DNA of 64,000 nucleotides from Candidatus Electrothrix scaldis (GTDB taxonomy: Bacteria > Desulfobacterota > Desulfobulbia > Desulfobulbales > Desulfobulbaceae). The notes beneath the pieces were generated by a model. The model searched no databases and had not been told where the DNA came from. It worked only from the letters and a program-made list of their open reading frames with translations. Below are positions 50,778 through 61,251 of this stretch, one piece after another. The position numbers were made by a program, and so were the translations under genes. Location: NCBI GenBank assembly GCA_033584155.1, contig CP138355.1, forward strand, positions 3,109,826 to 3,173,825, given 5' to 3'. The first letter of the stretch is position 1. The number at the start of each line of letters is the position of its first letter.

Positions 50778-52466
50778 CTAACGCGCAACCCGCTTTATCA
50801 CAGAAAAATCCTTATCCGGTCGGAAGGGCTTGGTCAGATAATCATCCATACCCGCGTGCAGGCATTTTTGCCTATCCTCAGACATGGCATGAGCTGTGAG
50901 AGCCACAATAGGTGTATATTTCCCCTGAATGTGAGCACGCAACGCGCTCAGCTCTTCCTCATATTGATGCCCGCTGAATATCTCACCCCGTTCACATGCC
51001 CGTATATATTTTGTTGCGTCTATGCCATCCATAACAGGCATCTGAATATCCATAACAATGACGGAGTACTCATTATCCGTTAATAATTTCAAGCACTGCA
51101 AACCATCAGCAGCCACAGTCACCTTATGCCCGTTACCTTCAAAAATGGTTTTGATCAGCTGCTGGTTAAAAAGGTTGTCCTCAACCAAAAGTATATGAAG
51201 ATTGACACCCAATTTTTTCTCTGGATCATTCTCGCCAGAGCATTCCTTGCTTACCTGGCTTTGCTGTCGCTTCAAATATAAGGAAAAACAAAAGGTACTC
51301 CCATGAGCTACCTCTGTTTCAAACCATATTTTGCCACCAAGTAATTTAACTAACCTCTCACAAACTGTCAGCCCCAACCCTACGCCACCAAAACGCCTTG
51401 TCATGCTGGTATCAGCCTGGGCAAAACCGTTAAAGACCTGGCTTTTAAACGCCTCTTGGATTCCCTGGCCAGTATCTGCCACGCAAAATTCGATCAAGGC
51501 ACCTTTCTCATTACGGGAAGACAGCTTCAGTGTAAAATTTACCACACCTGTATCTGTGAATTTAATAGCATTATCAAGAATTTTACTAAGGATTTGCTCA
51601 ATCCGTTTCATATCACCAAGCAGCTTATCAGGCACCGATTCGTTAATCTCGCAGGTGAATTCCAGGCCCTTTTGTTTGCTGCGCAGGAGAAAAGGCTTCG
51701 TCATCTGCTGAATTGCCGAGCGCAGTTCAAAAGGTTTATTCTCCAAGGTGAGCTGCCCGGCCTCCATCTTGGATATATCAAGAATATCATTAAGGATATG
51801 CATCAGGGAATCTGAAGACTGATAGGCATCAGCAAGAAATTGCTCCTGATCCTGCGAAAGAGAGGTGTCTAAGGCAAGACGGATATTCCCCAAAATAATA
51901 TTCAGCGGCGTGCAGATCTCATGACTCATATTGGTCAGGAATTCTGTTTTAGCCTCGTTTGCCGCCTCAGCCGCCTCTTTAGCAATGACAAGCTCCTGGT
52001 TAATCCGGATCAGATCATTGGTTTTTTCTCTGACCATATCCTCCAGATGATGCCTGTAGAGATCCAGCTCCTTCTCGGTTCTTCCCTTATACAAGGCAAT
52101 TTCTATGGTGGAAAAGAGCACATTTTCCTGAAAGGGCTTCTGGATATAGCCCAGAGGTGCTGATTTTTTTGCGCGCTCAAAGGTTGTTTTGTCCGTGTTA
52201 GCGGTGAGGAAGACAATCGGAATAGCATACTTATTACGAATCTCCTCTGCTGCTTCTATACCGTCCATTTCCCCTTTAAGCAAAATATCCATAAGGATAA
52301 GCTCCGGCTGCAGATCGCCAGCCTTATCAATGGCTTTCAGACCGGTATCCACCACCAGCGGGACATCGTACCCATGTCGCACCAATCTGGCCTGAAGCTC
52401 CATGCCGATAATAGCCTCATCTTCAACTACCAGTATCCGTACAGCCTTTTCCTTATCATCATTCAT
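50778..52466 (-). CDS. Hybrid kinase: REC - HisKA - HATPase - REC
   Basis: The 562-residue soluble protein has an N-terminal receiver ([37 protein letters not shown]), a coiled coil, HisKA with the phosphoacceptor in [18 protein letters not shown], HATPase ([44 protein letters not shown]) and a C-terminal receiver ([36 protein letters not shown]). The H-box reads HEICTPL rather than the usual HEIRTPL. There are no membrane segments. It lies beside a second kinase on the same strand (70 bases apart); the two may form a relay. Confidence 0.92.
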   Translation of the reverse strand: MNDDKEKAVRILVVEDEAIIGMELQARLVRHGYDVPLVVDTGLKAIDKAGDLQPELILMDILLKGEMDGIEAAEEIRNKYAIPIVFLTANTDKTTFERAKKSAPLGYIQKPFQENVLFSTIEIALYKGRTEKELDLYRHHLEDMVREKTNDLIRINQELVIAKEAAEAANEAKTEFLTNMSHEICTPLNIILGNIRLALDTSLSQDQEQFLADAYQSSDSLMHILNDILDISKMEAGQLTLENKPFELRSAIQQMTKPFLLRSKQKGLEFTCEINESVPDKLLGDMKRIEQILSKILDNAIKFTDTGVVNFTLKLSSRNEKGALIEFCVADTGQGIQEAFKSQVFNGFAQADTSMTRRFGGVGLGLTVCERLVKLLGGKIWFETEVAHGSTFCFSLYLKRQQSQVSKECSGENDPEKKLGVNLHILLVEDNLFNQQLIKTIFEGNGHKVTVAADGLQCLKLLTDNEYSVIVMDIQMPVMDGIDATKYIRACERGEIFSGHQYEEELSALRAHIQGKYTPIVALTAHAMSEDRQKCLHAGMDDYLTKPFRPDKDFSVIKRVAR

Positions 52467-52535
52467 GATTTTTTGCTCTACGCAACAGATGTCTGATATT
52501 ATATATTTCTCTTCTCTTATACAAAGAAGTTCACT

Positions 52536-55163
52536 TCAAGCGGAAAAACGCAATAGGCAGGTCAAGCCGTCCTGATATTCAAATTTCAATTCTGCATCCA
52601 ATTGGTTTGACAGGGTACGAATAAGATTTAAACCAAGGGTGCTGGAAGAGCCCCAGTCATAATCCGCAGAAAACCCTGGGCCATTATCAGTAACAGAGAG
52701 CTCGCACACATCTCCTTCTTTACTCAAACGAATGATCAGGATATCCTCTGAACCAGGCCCCTTTTTTTCTTTAAAAGCGTGCTTAAAGCTATTCGTAATA
52801 AGCTCATTAACAATCAAACCACATGGGACCGCAGTATCGACCGGAAGGTCAATGGCTTCTGCCTCCATTTCAAATAAGGCATCATGCGTCGCATAGGATT
52901 GTTGCAAAGAGGAGATCAAGGTCTCAAGATATTCTTTAAATGGAACCCTGGAAAGACTCCCTGACTGATAGAGCAACTCATGCACCAAGCCCATGCTTCG
53001 TATCCTATCCTGACTTTCCTGAAGAATATCAAAAGCCTCTTTATTTTCCACCATCTGGGATTGCAGAAACATAAGGCTGGCTACGATCTGCATGTTGTTC
53101 TTGACCCGATGGTGAATCTCCTTGAGCAGGGATTCCTTTTCAAGCAGGGCTGATTTCAGTTCAGCCTCTGCCTCCTTTCGCTCGGTCACGTCTTCTATCA
53201 TCAACAGGAGACGTTGTTCATCATGGAGGCTAAAGGGAACAAAGACTCCTTTGAAAAAATTTTTCTTACCAGATTCAGCTTCCATCTTGAAATTATGGCA
53301 TATATTACTGTTTTCTGCAACACTCTGTTCTGCCGCCTTGCAAAGACCTGTTTCCTGCCAATAATCAAATTCATTATAATTTCCGCAAAGCTGCTGATCT
53401 TGAGAAAAACCGGTAATTTTTTTCATGCAGCTATTATTCGCAATACACTTTCCTTCCCGGTTGTACACGGAAAGCCCTACAGGAAACTCTTCGATTATTT
53501 TTGTCGTAAACTCATACGCTTTTCTCAGCTCAAGATCTGCATTTTTTTTCTGAACAATATTACCGAGTCGGACTGAAATTTCATTAATCAGGTGCCGCTC
53601 CGCTTTCTGAAAGGGTCCTTCATAGGCTTCAGGGAATTCCTTATTATAACAGACCTGCACCCGCCCCCGAATTTCCCCATCAAGAACCACCGGGGCTTCC
53701 TGAATCCACTGCGTCTCTTCAAATCGTTCACTGACTGCTTCCAAATCATCAATAATAATGCGAGAGCCAGCATAGCCTGCGTATTGCCACGAAGAAGCTA
53801 TAAGTTCCACCATGTCCCTGAGAATGTCCACGAGCGCAGAATCAGACTGTTCAGCCAGACGGGAAAGGCCGTAAAGACAGTGCAATTCTTTGATACGTCC
53901 GACATTCTCGGATAAAAGTTTTTTTCTTTCCGTTTCGATCCGCTTACGCTCGGAAATATCAGTCATGACACTTCCCACCCCGTAAATTGCATTATCTGCG
54001 CCTCTAAGAGGAAAACGATCGACAATAAAGGTCGTTGTTTCTTTTGCAATATGGCAGGATTTTTGGCTGGTGAGATAACAATATTTTTCCTCAACCTCTG
54101 TTGGTTCCCCCAGCTGAAGGACTTTTTCATCCTCACCCTGCTGATCTCGTGCAGCATCAGCAGGAAAGAGGTCGACCACTGTTTTGCCGATAAGCTCTTC
54201 CTGGGAATAGGCAAAGAGGTCACTGAATTTTCGGTTAACGACAATAAACTTCCCCGTGACATCCTTCAAAGTAATTGCGGTGGGAGAGTATTCGATAATA
54301 TCACTCAGATGTCTTTGAGTGCGCTCCAGTTGTTCAGTGCGTTGTTTTAACTCAGCTTGATTATGCCGGATATATCCGATATCTTGGCTATAAATTTTCA
54401 AGAAAAATTGAAGGAGCACTAAATAAGCGATCAGTCGAACAACATGCATCAGCCACCAGGACGGACCCCATAAGGTAGAAAAATCGAACAAAAGGGCTGA
54501 CACAGCAAAGAGCAGGCTAAAATTTGCCAACAAAATCTTTTCATTGCGAAATTTTTCTCCAACATCGCGTAAACAAAAATGAAACCATGCAAGAAGAAAA
54601 CCAATCACTCCTATTGCATTCATGCCGTCAGCAAGCAGGGTAAATTCTTCTTTTTCCAGCATGAGAGGGAGACATTCGGGGAAGAAAAAGGAGAATGTTC
54701 CAACAAAAACACTGCTGAGCCCTGTTGCACAGGGTAAGAAACGCGAACCAGGAGCGTCTGCCAGATGTTCTGGGAGCAAAACCAAAGCAAGGGTCGGACC
54801 ACCAAGCATTATTGCAAGACAATGAAGCCAGATAAAAACGTTTCCCGGGTGCATGCTAGCATGAAAGAGATCAAGTACCCCTATTCCCATGAGCGTACTG
54901 GCAATCCAGAGATACTTCCGGTCGAGCTTCCGGTTGCGTCTCATGATCAGAATAAAGAGAGAGAGCGTTATAGCGGCAAAGGAACCAAGCGACTCAAGAA
55001 GGGCATGGAGAGGCTCATAGGGCCAATGCCATGTCTTCAAATATAAGCTCAGAAAGGTTAAGGAAACGAGGGGAAGGAGGGCGGAAAAGAACAGCGAAGT
55101 AAGCAAGATGCTATACTCCGGCCGGTAAGATCGTTTGTGGTATCCTGCTGTAGATTCCTGCAT
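52536..55163 (-). CDS. MASE3-PAS-PAS histidine kinase of the HisKA_2 type
   Basis: The 875-residue membrane kinase has about seven N-terminal membrane segments (MASE3-like: YLWIASTLMGIGVLDLFHASMHPG), a PAS domain (HLSDIIEYSPTAITLKDVTGKFIVVNRKFSDL), a GAF-like region, a second PAS (TKIIEEFPVGLSVYNREGKCIANN) and a HisKA_2/HWE-type transmitter with KEIHHRVKNNMQIVASLMFLQSQM and a terminal ATPase domain (LIVNELITNSFKHAF, VTDNGPGFSADYDW). Kinases of this type often signal to response regulators such as the adjacent hybrid protein. No signal peptide; an integral membrane sensor. Confidence 0.92.
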   Translation of the reverse strand: MQESTAGYHKRSYRPEYSILLTSLFFSALLPLVSLTFLSLYLKTWHWPYEPLHALLESLGSFAAITLSLFILIMRRNRKLDRKYLWIASTLMGIGVLDLFHASMHPGNVFIWLHCLAIMLGGPTLALVLLPEHLADAPGSRFLPCATGLSSVFVGTFSFFFPECLPLMLEKEEFTLLADGMNAIGVIGFLLAWFHFCLRDVGEKFRNEKILLANFSLLFAVSALLFDFSTLWGPSWWLMHVVRLIAYLVLLQFFLKIYSQDIGYIRHNQAELKQRTEQLERTQRHLSDIIEYSPTAITLKDVTGKFIVVNRKFSDLFAYSQEELIGKTVVDLFPADAARDQQGEDEKVLQLGEPTEVEEKYCYLTSQKSCHIAKETTTFIVDRFPLRGADNAIYGVGSVMTDISERKRIETERKKLLSENVGRIKELHCLYGLSRLAEQSDSALVDILRDMVELIASSWQYAGYAGSRIIIDDLEAVSERFEETQWIQEAPVVLDGEIRGRVQVCYNKEFPEAYEGPFQKAERHLINEISVRLGNIVQKKNADLELRKAYEFTTKIIEEFPVGLSVYNREGKCIANNSCMKKITGFSQDQQLCGNYNEFDYWQETGLCKAAEQSVAENSNICHNFKMEAESGKKNFFKGVFVPFSLHDEQRLLLMIEDVTERKEAEAELKSALLEKESLLKEIHHRVKNNMQIVASLMFLQSQMVENKEAFDILQESQDRIRSMGLVHELLYQSGSLSRVPFKEYLETLISSLQQSYATHDALFEMEAEAIDLPVDTAVPCGLIVNELITNSFKHAFKEKKGPGSEDILIIRLSKEGDVCELSVTDNGPGFSADYDWGSSSTLGLNLIRTLSNQLDAELKFEYQDGLTCLLRFSA

Positions 55164-55201
55164 GGAGAACCTTGTACCTTGTACTCACATTACATAAATA
55201 A

Positions 55202-55225
55202 ACACCCCGCCCCTTATGGCGGTGT
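55202..55225 (-). terminator. Probable terminator downstream of the ABC1-kinase gene
   Basis: On the minus strand ACACCGCC and GGCGGGGTGT pair around ATAAGG, followed by TTTATTTATG. It lies about 70 bases after the ABC1-kinase stop and just before the start of the sensor-kinase gene. Confidence 0.45.
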
Positions 55226-55293
55226 ATCAGACCCAAGGATTAGCAATGAATAAATATGGTTCCAGCACCTGTCGTTAGAGCGCAAGACCTGTG

Positions 55294-57042
55294 TCACAGT
55301 TTTCCCCTCCTTAGGATAGAAATCAGGAGCCAGAAGCCCATGATCCCGGCTATGAGAAATCCAGCTAATCCTATCACAGGAATATCATGCCAATGCGGCT
55401 TGATGCCGGAAAGAACAATCAGGGAAGAGCCAACGATTTGGGCAGCAAGGACTATGGCAAAGGCAATGCGATTGGAAACCCGGTACAGAGCGCGTTCCAA
55501 GGGAAGGAGCCCCCGGTGCTTGAATTCTATTTTCATCCTGCCCTGGCGGAGCTGCGTCAGGATACTCCGGGTTTCGCCAGGGAGGTCACGGATCAAGCTG
55601 AGATACTGGTACCCGGTTGTGGCAAAATCATCAACCAGACGACGCGGATGGACCCTGTTCAACTTGATCTTTTTCATAAAAGGTTGGGCAAGGGTCAAAA
55701 TCTCAAGCTCAGGAGCCAGCATCATCCCGACACCTTCCACCGTTGCCAGGGCCTTAAACATCAGATAAAGATTCGGTTTGAGAAAAAGGCGATGCTTACT
55801 CAGCAGCTTCAGCAGTTCAAGATGTACTTTTTCCAACTCAAGCTCACCAATGGAAAGATGCATGTAGCGGCTGACTAAGTCACTTATATCCAAAGCCAGT
55901 CTGTCATGATCCACCTCACCTTTCTGGATCGTCATTTTGAGGATGCCGCTGACCACCTCATATTCATTGCCGGAGGTGATACTGATAATAAAATCTGTAA
56001 AATTCTCCCGATCTTTGAGAAGCAATCTGCCCATCTGACCGAAATCAATAAAGCAGATGATGTTGCCCGGTAAAATAAAGAGATTGCCCGGATGAGGATC
56101 AGCATGAAAAAAGCCATGCACAAAGATCTGCTCCATCACCAGGTTCGCCCCTCGCTCCGCAATAAGAGGGAGATCGTAGCCCTGATTTTTCAATTCTGAG
56201 ACATGGGAGGCCTTGATGCCCTTGACCCGCTCCATCACCAGAATGCGCTCTGTCGACAGATCAGGAAAAACTTCAGGAACATGAATGTTCGGATTGTCGG
56301 AGAGCAGAAGAGAGAAATGATGAATATTGGAGAGTTCAATGGTAAAATCAATCTCCTGCGAGAGACTAAGGGCAAATTCCTCCACAATAACTGTAGGTTG
56401 ATGTCCTTGCACCTCTTCAAAATGATCCTCCATTAACTTCGCGATTTGCGAGAGAATCTCCAGGTCAACCGAAATGATATTCTCCAGACCGGGCCGCTGC
56501 ACCTTGACAACCACATCCCGTTCTAAAACGCTTGAAGAATATTGCTGAGATCCTGCTGTGTTCAGGGTCTTCGAAGATATGCGGGCGAGATGTACCTGCC
56601 CTATGGAGGCGGCAGCAAGCGGCGTAGTGGAAAAATAGGAAAAAATTTCCTGGGGATCTTTCCCCTGATCCTCCTGAAAAATCTGCTGTACTTCCTGATA
56701 GGAAAAAGGGGGAACATTATCCTGAAGTTTTCTCAGTTCTTCAAGATAATCCGGTGAAATAAAATCAGGACGACTGGAGAGCAGCTGCCCCAGTTTAATA
56801 AAGGTCGGCCCCAATTCCTCCAGCCCCATGCGCAGACGTTCCGGTCGGGAATAGCGGAAAATCTGCTCACGGGGGGTGCGGTTGATCATCTGTAAGCCAG
56901 TTTCCAGATAATGATCAATATGCAAATAATCGACCAAATCGTGAAAACCGTATTTAAACAGAATCCGCAGAATCTGCCGGTATCGGGTAAGGTGTCGGTA
57001 GGTACGGTTGATAGCACCCAGTCTCCTGATACTCACCATCAA
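55294..57042 (-). CDS. ABC1/UbiB/AarF family atypical kinase
   Basis: The 582-residue protein has the ABC1 kinase signature: LRMGLEELGPTFIKLGQLLSSRPDFIS (KxGQ motif), AAASIGQVHLA (Ala-rich loop replacing the Gly loop), VVKVQRPG (nucleotide-site Lys), HGFFHADPHPGNLFILPGNIICFIDFGQMG (catalytic and metal-binding Asp) and two C-terminal membrane helices (FAIVLAAQIVGSSLIVLSGI, VIGLAGFLIAGIMGFWLLISIL). UbiB homologues support quinone biosynthesis through ATPase activity. It lies 3 bases downstream of the phasin-like gene. Confidence 0.93.
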   Translation of the reverse strand: MMVSIRRLGAINRTYRHLTRYRQILRILFKYGFHDLVDYLHIDHYLETGLQMINRTPREQIFRYSRPERLRMGLEELGPTFIKLGQLLSSRPDFISPDYLEELRKLQDNVPPFSYQEVQQIFQEDQGKDPQEIFSYFSTTPLAAASIGQVHLARISSKTLNTAGSQQYSSSVLERDVVVKVQRPGLENIISVDLEILSQIAKLMEDHFEEVQGHQPTVIVEEFALSLSQEIDFTIELSNIHHFSLLLSDNPNIHVPEVFPDLSTERILVMERVKGIKASHVSELKNQGYDLPLIAERGANLVMEQIFVHGFFHADPHPGNLFILPGNIICFIDFGQMGRLLLKDRENFTDFIISITSGNEYEVVSGILKMTIQKGEVDHDRLALDISDLVSRYMHLSIGELELEKVHLELLKLLSKHRLFLKPNLYLMFKALATVEGVGMMLAPELEILTLAQPFMKKIKLNRVHPRRLVDDFATTGYQYLSLIRDLPGETRSILTQLRQGRMKIEFKHRGLLPLERALYRVSNRIAFAIVLAAQIVGSSLIVLSGIKPHWHDIPVIGLAGFLIAGIMGFWLLISILRRGKL

Positions 57043-57045
57043 AAA

Positions 57046-57375
57046 TTACGCATCAGTACTACTCGTCTCGGGGGCATCCTTACTGTTTAAAGCAACCTGC
57101 AATTCCTCTACTTGACGGCGGAGCTCATTGACCTCATCCGCAGTTGCAAGATTCAGCCCTTTAATACGCTCTTCAATCTGGCGATTAAGCCACAGTTCCA
57201 GCTGGTCCCGGGCACCATCTGATTTTTTCAGCAGATCGTCAACAAATTCCTTTCCCTCTTCCTTTGTCAGATTACCGCGCTCTACTAATTCCTTACGGAT
57301 TTCATCGATTTTTTCTCGGGTAAGAAAAGCAGCCCCAACCCCTGTATAGATTAAATTCTTAAGCAATTCCTTCAT
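57046..57375 (-). CDS. Phasin family-like protein
   Basis: 109 residues from the ATG at 57375 (MKELLKNLIYTGVGAA), preceded by GGAGGGAACAGT. It has a short hydrophobic N-terminus, the pattern FLTREKIDEIRKELVERGNLTKEEGKEFVDDLLKKSDGARDQL and a coiled-coil C-terminus (VNELRRQVEELQVAL). It matches the short phasin/PHA-granule-associated type often found beside ubiB-like genes. Whether it binds granules is unknown. The next gene, 3 bases on, is the ABC1 kinase. Confidence 0.75.
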   Translation of the reverse strand: MKELLKNLIYTGVGAAFLTREKIDEIRKELVERGNLTKEEGKEFVDDLLKKSDGARDQLELWLNRQIEERIKGLNLATADEVNELRRQVEELQVALNSKDAPETSSTDA

Positions 57376-57487
57376 ACTGTTCCCTCCAAAGTACTTCTCA
57401 TTCATTGGTTCAGGCAATGTGCTTTGCTTGTATCTTTATGATTGCCCAGCTTCCATACTGTTCATCTTTGCCTTGTTACTCTTTCTC

Positions 57488-57865
57488 TTATTCTTTATCT
57501 ATATCACGGTGAGATACGACCAGCTCATCTTTACTCTCAAGGCATTGCGATAAGATATTGCGCAGGTATTCTGTCACAGCAACAGAGCGATGGCGCCCAC
57601 CAGTACAACCGATCGCACACCGCAATTCTTCCCGCCGCCTTGATTTATGCTTGCGTACGGTCAAGGAAATGAGATGAGAAAGATGTTCTAAAAATTCCTG
57701 ACCTGTGGGATTCCCCAAGACATAGTCCGATACCTGTGCTTCCTGACCTGTATGATCCCGCAGATGCTCCTCCCAGTAGGGATTAGGGAGAAACCGCACA
57801 TCCCAGACTATATTGGCCTCTGGGTAGCCATGTTTAAAGCCAAAGGAAAAAAGAGTGAGTTTCAT
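57488..57865 (-). CDS. Stand-alone RapZ C-terminal domain protein
   Basis: About 125 residues from the ATG at 57865 (MKLTLFSFGFKHG). It has only the C-terminal domain of RapZ: FGFKHGYPEANIVWDVRFLPNPYW and CAIGCTGGRHRSVAVTEYL, a phosphate/ligand-binding region. The N-terminal ATPase domain with its P-loop is absent. In full RapZ this C-terminal part binds glucosamine-6-phosphate and the sRNA GlmZ, so a single-domain version may be a metabolite sensor or RNA binder. It starts 15 bases after the ClC stop in the same operon. Confidence 0.82.
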   Translation of the reverse strand: MKLTLFSFGFKHGYPEANIVWDVRFLPNPYWEEHLRDHTGQEAQVSDYVLGNPTGQEFLEHLSHLISLTVRKHKSRRREELRCAIGCTGGRHRSVAVTEYLRNILSQCLESKDELVVSHRDIDKE

Positions 57866-57879
57866 TGCAAAGCTCCAGG

Positions 57880-59691
57880 TCAGGATGATGAACAAAGCAG
57901 GCGAATATCCTCAGCCTTTTCACTGATACCCCGCTTCAGTACTTCATGATTATACACAGAGATAACATCCCGACGCTTGAGTTTTCCAACCACCCACTGT
58001 TCCTCCATCGTTTCCACTACCGGGATTTCCTCTAAGCCTTTGACATCAAAAAGCTGCATGGCATCAAAAAGATTGTGATCCGGGGTCAGGGTAATGACAT
58101 CTCGGCTGCAAATGGCACCAACTAAGTGGCAACAGCGCTGTTGCTCATCATGGAGGATGGTTTTCACATCCTGCATGGAAACAATACCAACCATCTTGCC
58201 CTCATGATCCACAACAGGAAAGTAGAAGGAGTCCTTAGCAATGGCAAAGAGATCTAACAAATTATTGATATTGGCGGTCTCGCTGATAAAATCTACATCC
58301 TCACTGATCGCCTTGCCGACACGTATAGACTTCAGGATCGCCACTTCCCTCCCCTCATGGATATTAATCCCGTCCCGGGTAAAATCAACCGTATCAATGG
58401 AATCGGTATAAAATTTATTCGCCGTTACAGTCCCCACGATGGCGGTCAGCATAACCGGCACAATAATGATATAATTCCCTGTCATCTCAACAAGGAGAAA
58501 GATAGCGGTCATGGGGGCATGGGTCGAAGCAGCTAAGAAGGCTCCGATACCAATCGTAGCATAAGCCCCTGGCGTGGCGGTAAAATTCGGCAAAACACTG
58601 TGAACAATCCCCCCAAAGGCACCACCGATGACCGCCCCGATAAACAAGGCTGGAGCAAAGATACCTCCAGCGCCACCAGAACCAAGAGTTATGGCGGTAG
58701 AGATTGACTTCAGGGCTATCAGAGCCAGCATAACCCAGACAACGCCATCACCAGCCAGGACCTGTTCAATATACTCATAACCATCTCCCATAACCTGGGG
58801 AAAAACAATACCGATACTCCCGACGAGAAAAGCCCCTATAATAGGCTTCATATACTTGTTCAGCCGAACAGCCTCAAACTTATCCCGGACAAAGTAGAAA
58901 AAACGGATATGAGCGACAGCAAGCAGGCCGATCAGCACGGCCATGACAGCATATAAGGGGATTTCCACCAGTGGGTTCACCATGTGATAATCCGGTATGG
59001 GAAAAGCAGCCACCTTACCGTAATAGGCTCGCGAAACCACGGTGGACATTGCAGAGGCAACAACCAAGGCGGAAAAGGAAGAGATCTTATAGGTTCCGAG
59101 CAGAATAATTTCTGCGGCAAAGAAAATACCAGCTAAAGGCGCGTTAAAAATTCCTGCAATCGCTCCTGCACTGCCTGCGGCTATATAGACCTTCATCCGA
59201 GCCCCGGAAACCCTGAGTCTCTGCCCGAACTGAGAACCAAGGGCCCCGCCGATCTGGGCAGTGGGGCCCTCCACGCCAGCAGAATTACCTGAACCGATAG
59301 TGATAGCGGTAGCTGCGATCTTTATAAAGATATTTCGGGCATTAATCACCCCGTTTTCCAGGTTAACCTTACGAAGAAATTTGGTGAACCCGTATCCGTT
59401 CACATCTCCAGGAAAAAACATGGAAAGAGGTATAAGCAAAACCATACCGAACATAGGGATCAGAGGCAGAAGCAGCCTTCGCCAGCCGCCTTCTTTAAAC
59501 AGCTCTTGCCAACCTCCCACTTCGTTAATACCAAGCAATTCATGGCCGTGCTTAAAGATAAGCTCATGAACCAATTCAACCGATTCCCTGAAAACAATAA
59601 TTACACCACCGGCCAAGATACCTATGACAGCCGCCGTAACAATAACTACTGTGTTCTCACCCGGCATAAAGCCTTTTAGTTTATTATACAT
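57880..59691 (-). CDS. ClC-type chloride channel/transporter with CBS pair
   Basis: The 603-residue protein has a ClC membrane domain with the selectivity motifs GSGNSAGVEGPTAQIG (GxGxxGxxGP type, Glu-gate region), AAGSAGAIAGIFNAPLAGIFFAAE and GSGGAGGIFAPALFIGA, and about ten hydrophobic segments. A C-terminal CBS pair (ISEDVDFISETANINNLLDLFA, FYFPVVDHEGKMVGIVSMQDV and ICSRDVITLTPDHNLFDAMQLF) follows, where nucleotides may regulate transport. The gate glutamate lies in GVEGP, so H+/Cl- exchange is possible. The start overlaps the dGTPase-like gene stop by 16 bases. Confidence 0.92.
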   Translation of the reverse strand: MYNKLKGFMPGENTVVIVTAAVIGILAGGVIIVFRESVELVHELIFKHGHELLGINEVGGWQELFKEGGWRRLLLPLIPMFGMVLLIPLSMFFPGDVNGYGFTKFLRKVNLENGVINARNIFIKIAATAITIGSGNSAGVEGPTAQIGGALGSQFGQRLRVSGARMKVYIAAGSAGAIAGIFNAPLAGIFFAAEIILLGTYKISSFSALVVASAMSTVVSRAYYGKVAAFPIPDYHMVNPLVEIPLYAVMAVLIGLLAVAHIRFFYFVRDKFEAVRLNKYMKPIIGAFLVGSIGIVFPQVMGDGYEYIEQVLAGDGVVWVMLALIALKSISTAITLGSGGAGGIFAPALFIGAVIGGAFGGIVHSVLPNFTATPGAYATIGIGAFLAASTHAPMTAIFLLVEMTGNYIIIVPVMLTAIVGTVTANKFYTDSIDTVDFTRDGINIHEGREVAILKSIRVGKAISEDVDFISETANINNLLDLFAIAKDSFYFPVVDHEGKMVGIVSMQDVKTILHDEQQRCCHLVGAICSRDVITLTPDHNLFDAMQLFDVKGLEEIPVVETMEEQWVVGKLKRRDVISVYNHEVLKRGISEKAEDIRLLCSSS

Positions 59692-60881
59692 TTACGTTCC
59701 GGCACATCACACCCAAGCAGTTCCGCCTGATGAAGAAAATATTTATCGGTCATCCCGGCAAGATAATCTCGGACTATAGCTGCCGGGCTCTGGTTATTCA
59801 GATAACTCTCCGGCATAGAATGCCAGACCCCCCGCTTCTTTTCCGGGGATGCAGTGTTCTTTGTGAGCTGATCGAGGTAAAACGAAAACAGTTGCTCGTA
59901 ACAGGAATGAATACGCCGGAAATCCGGTTTAAAAAAAGGATTTCGGTAGATTCGTTCATAGTTGAATTTTTTCAGTTCCAGCAGGGCTGCGCCGATCTCC
60001 TCACTAAAGCCTAGAGCCAAAGGAGAATCTTTGGAACCTGGTATATTTTGCCGAAGAGATGCATTATTGGCTATAAGATCCGTCACCAGGGTGTGTACAA
60101 TGGTGCCGTTACTTTTCCCTAAAATATTTGCGCAGGCAGTAGGTATTTCATTCCGCGTAATCAATTGCAGCTCGATGGCATCTTCGATATCACGGCCGAT
60201 GTAGGCGATAGTATCAGCCAAGCGTACCAGGCAGCCTTCAAAGGTCATAGGAAGCAAGCTCCTCTGAAAGGCTTCCTCTGCCACGAGCTGATCAAAAACA
60301 GAAAAACTCTGTTCTCGTTGGCTATCTGGAATAAGCCGAGTGCTATTTGCTTCTCCATCATGACAGAGAATGCCATCCAGAACCTGAAGGCTCAGGTTCC
60401 ACCCTACCCCATGTTTTTCAATTTTATCCAAAAAATGAACAGATTGAATATTATGGCGAAAACCAGGCAAACCGTGGTCTTGGCAAAGGCTATGCAGAAT
60501 ATTTTCACCTTCATGCCCAAAAGGAGGATGTCCAATGTCATGGCCCAAGGCAATTGCTTCGATCAGGTCCTCATTGAGCCCCAGAAAACGCCCAGCAGTT
60601 CTGGCGATCCTGGAAACCAGCTGCACATGCAGCACCCGGTGGGTAATGTGATCGTTCTCGATCAGCGAAAAAACCTGCGTTTTATCAATATAGCGGGTAT
60701 AGGCCTTGGAATGAAGGATACGATCTGCATCTTTGGCAAAGGCTTGCCGGTATCCTTGTCGTTTTTCTTGACTTCGGCGAATCCTGTCCTGACTCAGGCA
60801 GGCAAAGGAAGATAAACGGATTTTTTCTTCTTCAGCAAGTCTGTCTCGTACGTCAGCAAGCAATACACCGTCCTCTTTCAT
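59676..60881 (-). CDS. dgt: dGTPase-like HD-domain triphosphohydrolase
   Basis: The 401-residue protein has the HD motif IALGHDIGHPPFGHEGENIL with HRVLHVQLVSRIAR upstream, and SKAYTRYIDKTQVFSLIENDHITHR, matching the deoxyguanosinetriphosphate triphosphohydrolase family. Such enzymes hydrolyse dNTPs to nucleosides and triphosphate, shaping the pool and, in some bacteria, resisting phage. Length is at the short-subfamily end (about 400). It heads the operon of ClC, RapZ-C, phasin-like and ABC1-kinase genes. The symbol is by family only. Confidence 0.9.
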   Translation of the reverse strand: MKEDGVLLADVRDRLAEEEKIRLSSFACLSQDRIRRSQEKRQGYRQAFAKDADRILHSKAYTRYIDKTQVFSLIENDHITHRVLHVQLVSRIARTAGRFLGLNEDLIEAIALGHDIGHPPFGHEGENILHSLCQDHGLPGFRHNIQSVHFLDKIEKHGVGWNLSLQVLDGILCHDGEANSTRLIPDSQREQSFSVFDQLVAEEAFQRSLLPMTFEGCLVRLADTIAYIGRDIEDAIELQLITRNEIPTACANILGKSNGTIVHTLVTDLIANNASLRQNIPGSKDSPLALGFSEEIGAALLELKKFNYERIYRNPFFKPDFRRIHSCYEQLFSFYLDQLTKNTASPEKKRGVWHSMPESYLNNQSPAAIVRDYLAGMTDKYFLHQAELLGCDVPERKCIIN

Positions 60882-61251
60882 TTCTGTTACCCAATATCCT
60901 TGTTTGTCGTGTATTGCGCCAAATGTTTCAATGTAGCAAAAAAATGGGTTCCTGCAAGCAGCTTTTTCATTCTTGGAAGAATTGTTCTGCCAAGTTGGAA
61001 TATTTTTTTCCTGTTCCAGGATGAGAAGTAATAATGAGAAAGGAAGGAAGAACCACCAGTCAGCGACTGCGAGCTATTCAAGAGAGAGCAAAACCTCTTT
61101 GGAGGCATATCCTATTCTCAGCAAGGAGAAGCGGATTCTCCTTGCTTCCAACGCTGCAATAGGTACAATAGATCCTATGAAAAAGGTATGGTAGATTATT
61201 TTGTCCATCACGGACAACGACGGAATATTTTATCCTTTTTTAGGGGAGCTT
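60882..61251. other. Divergent intergenic region between dgt-like and TerB-like genes
   Basis: About 370 bases with no supported gene. It should hold both divergent promoters. I saw no clear box pairs or repeats. Confidence 0.4.
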
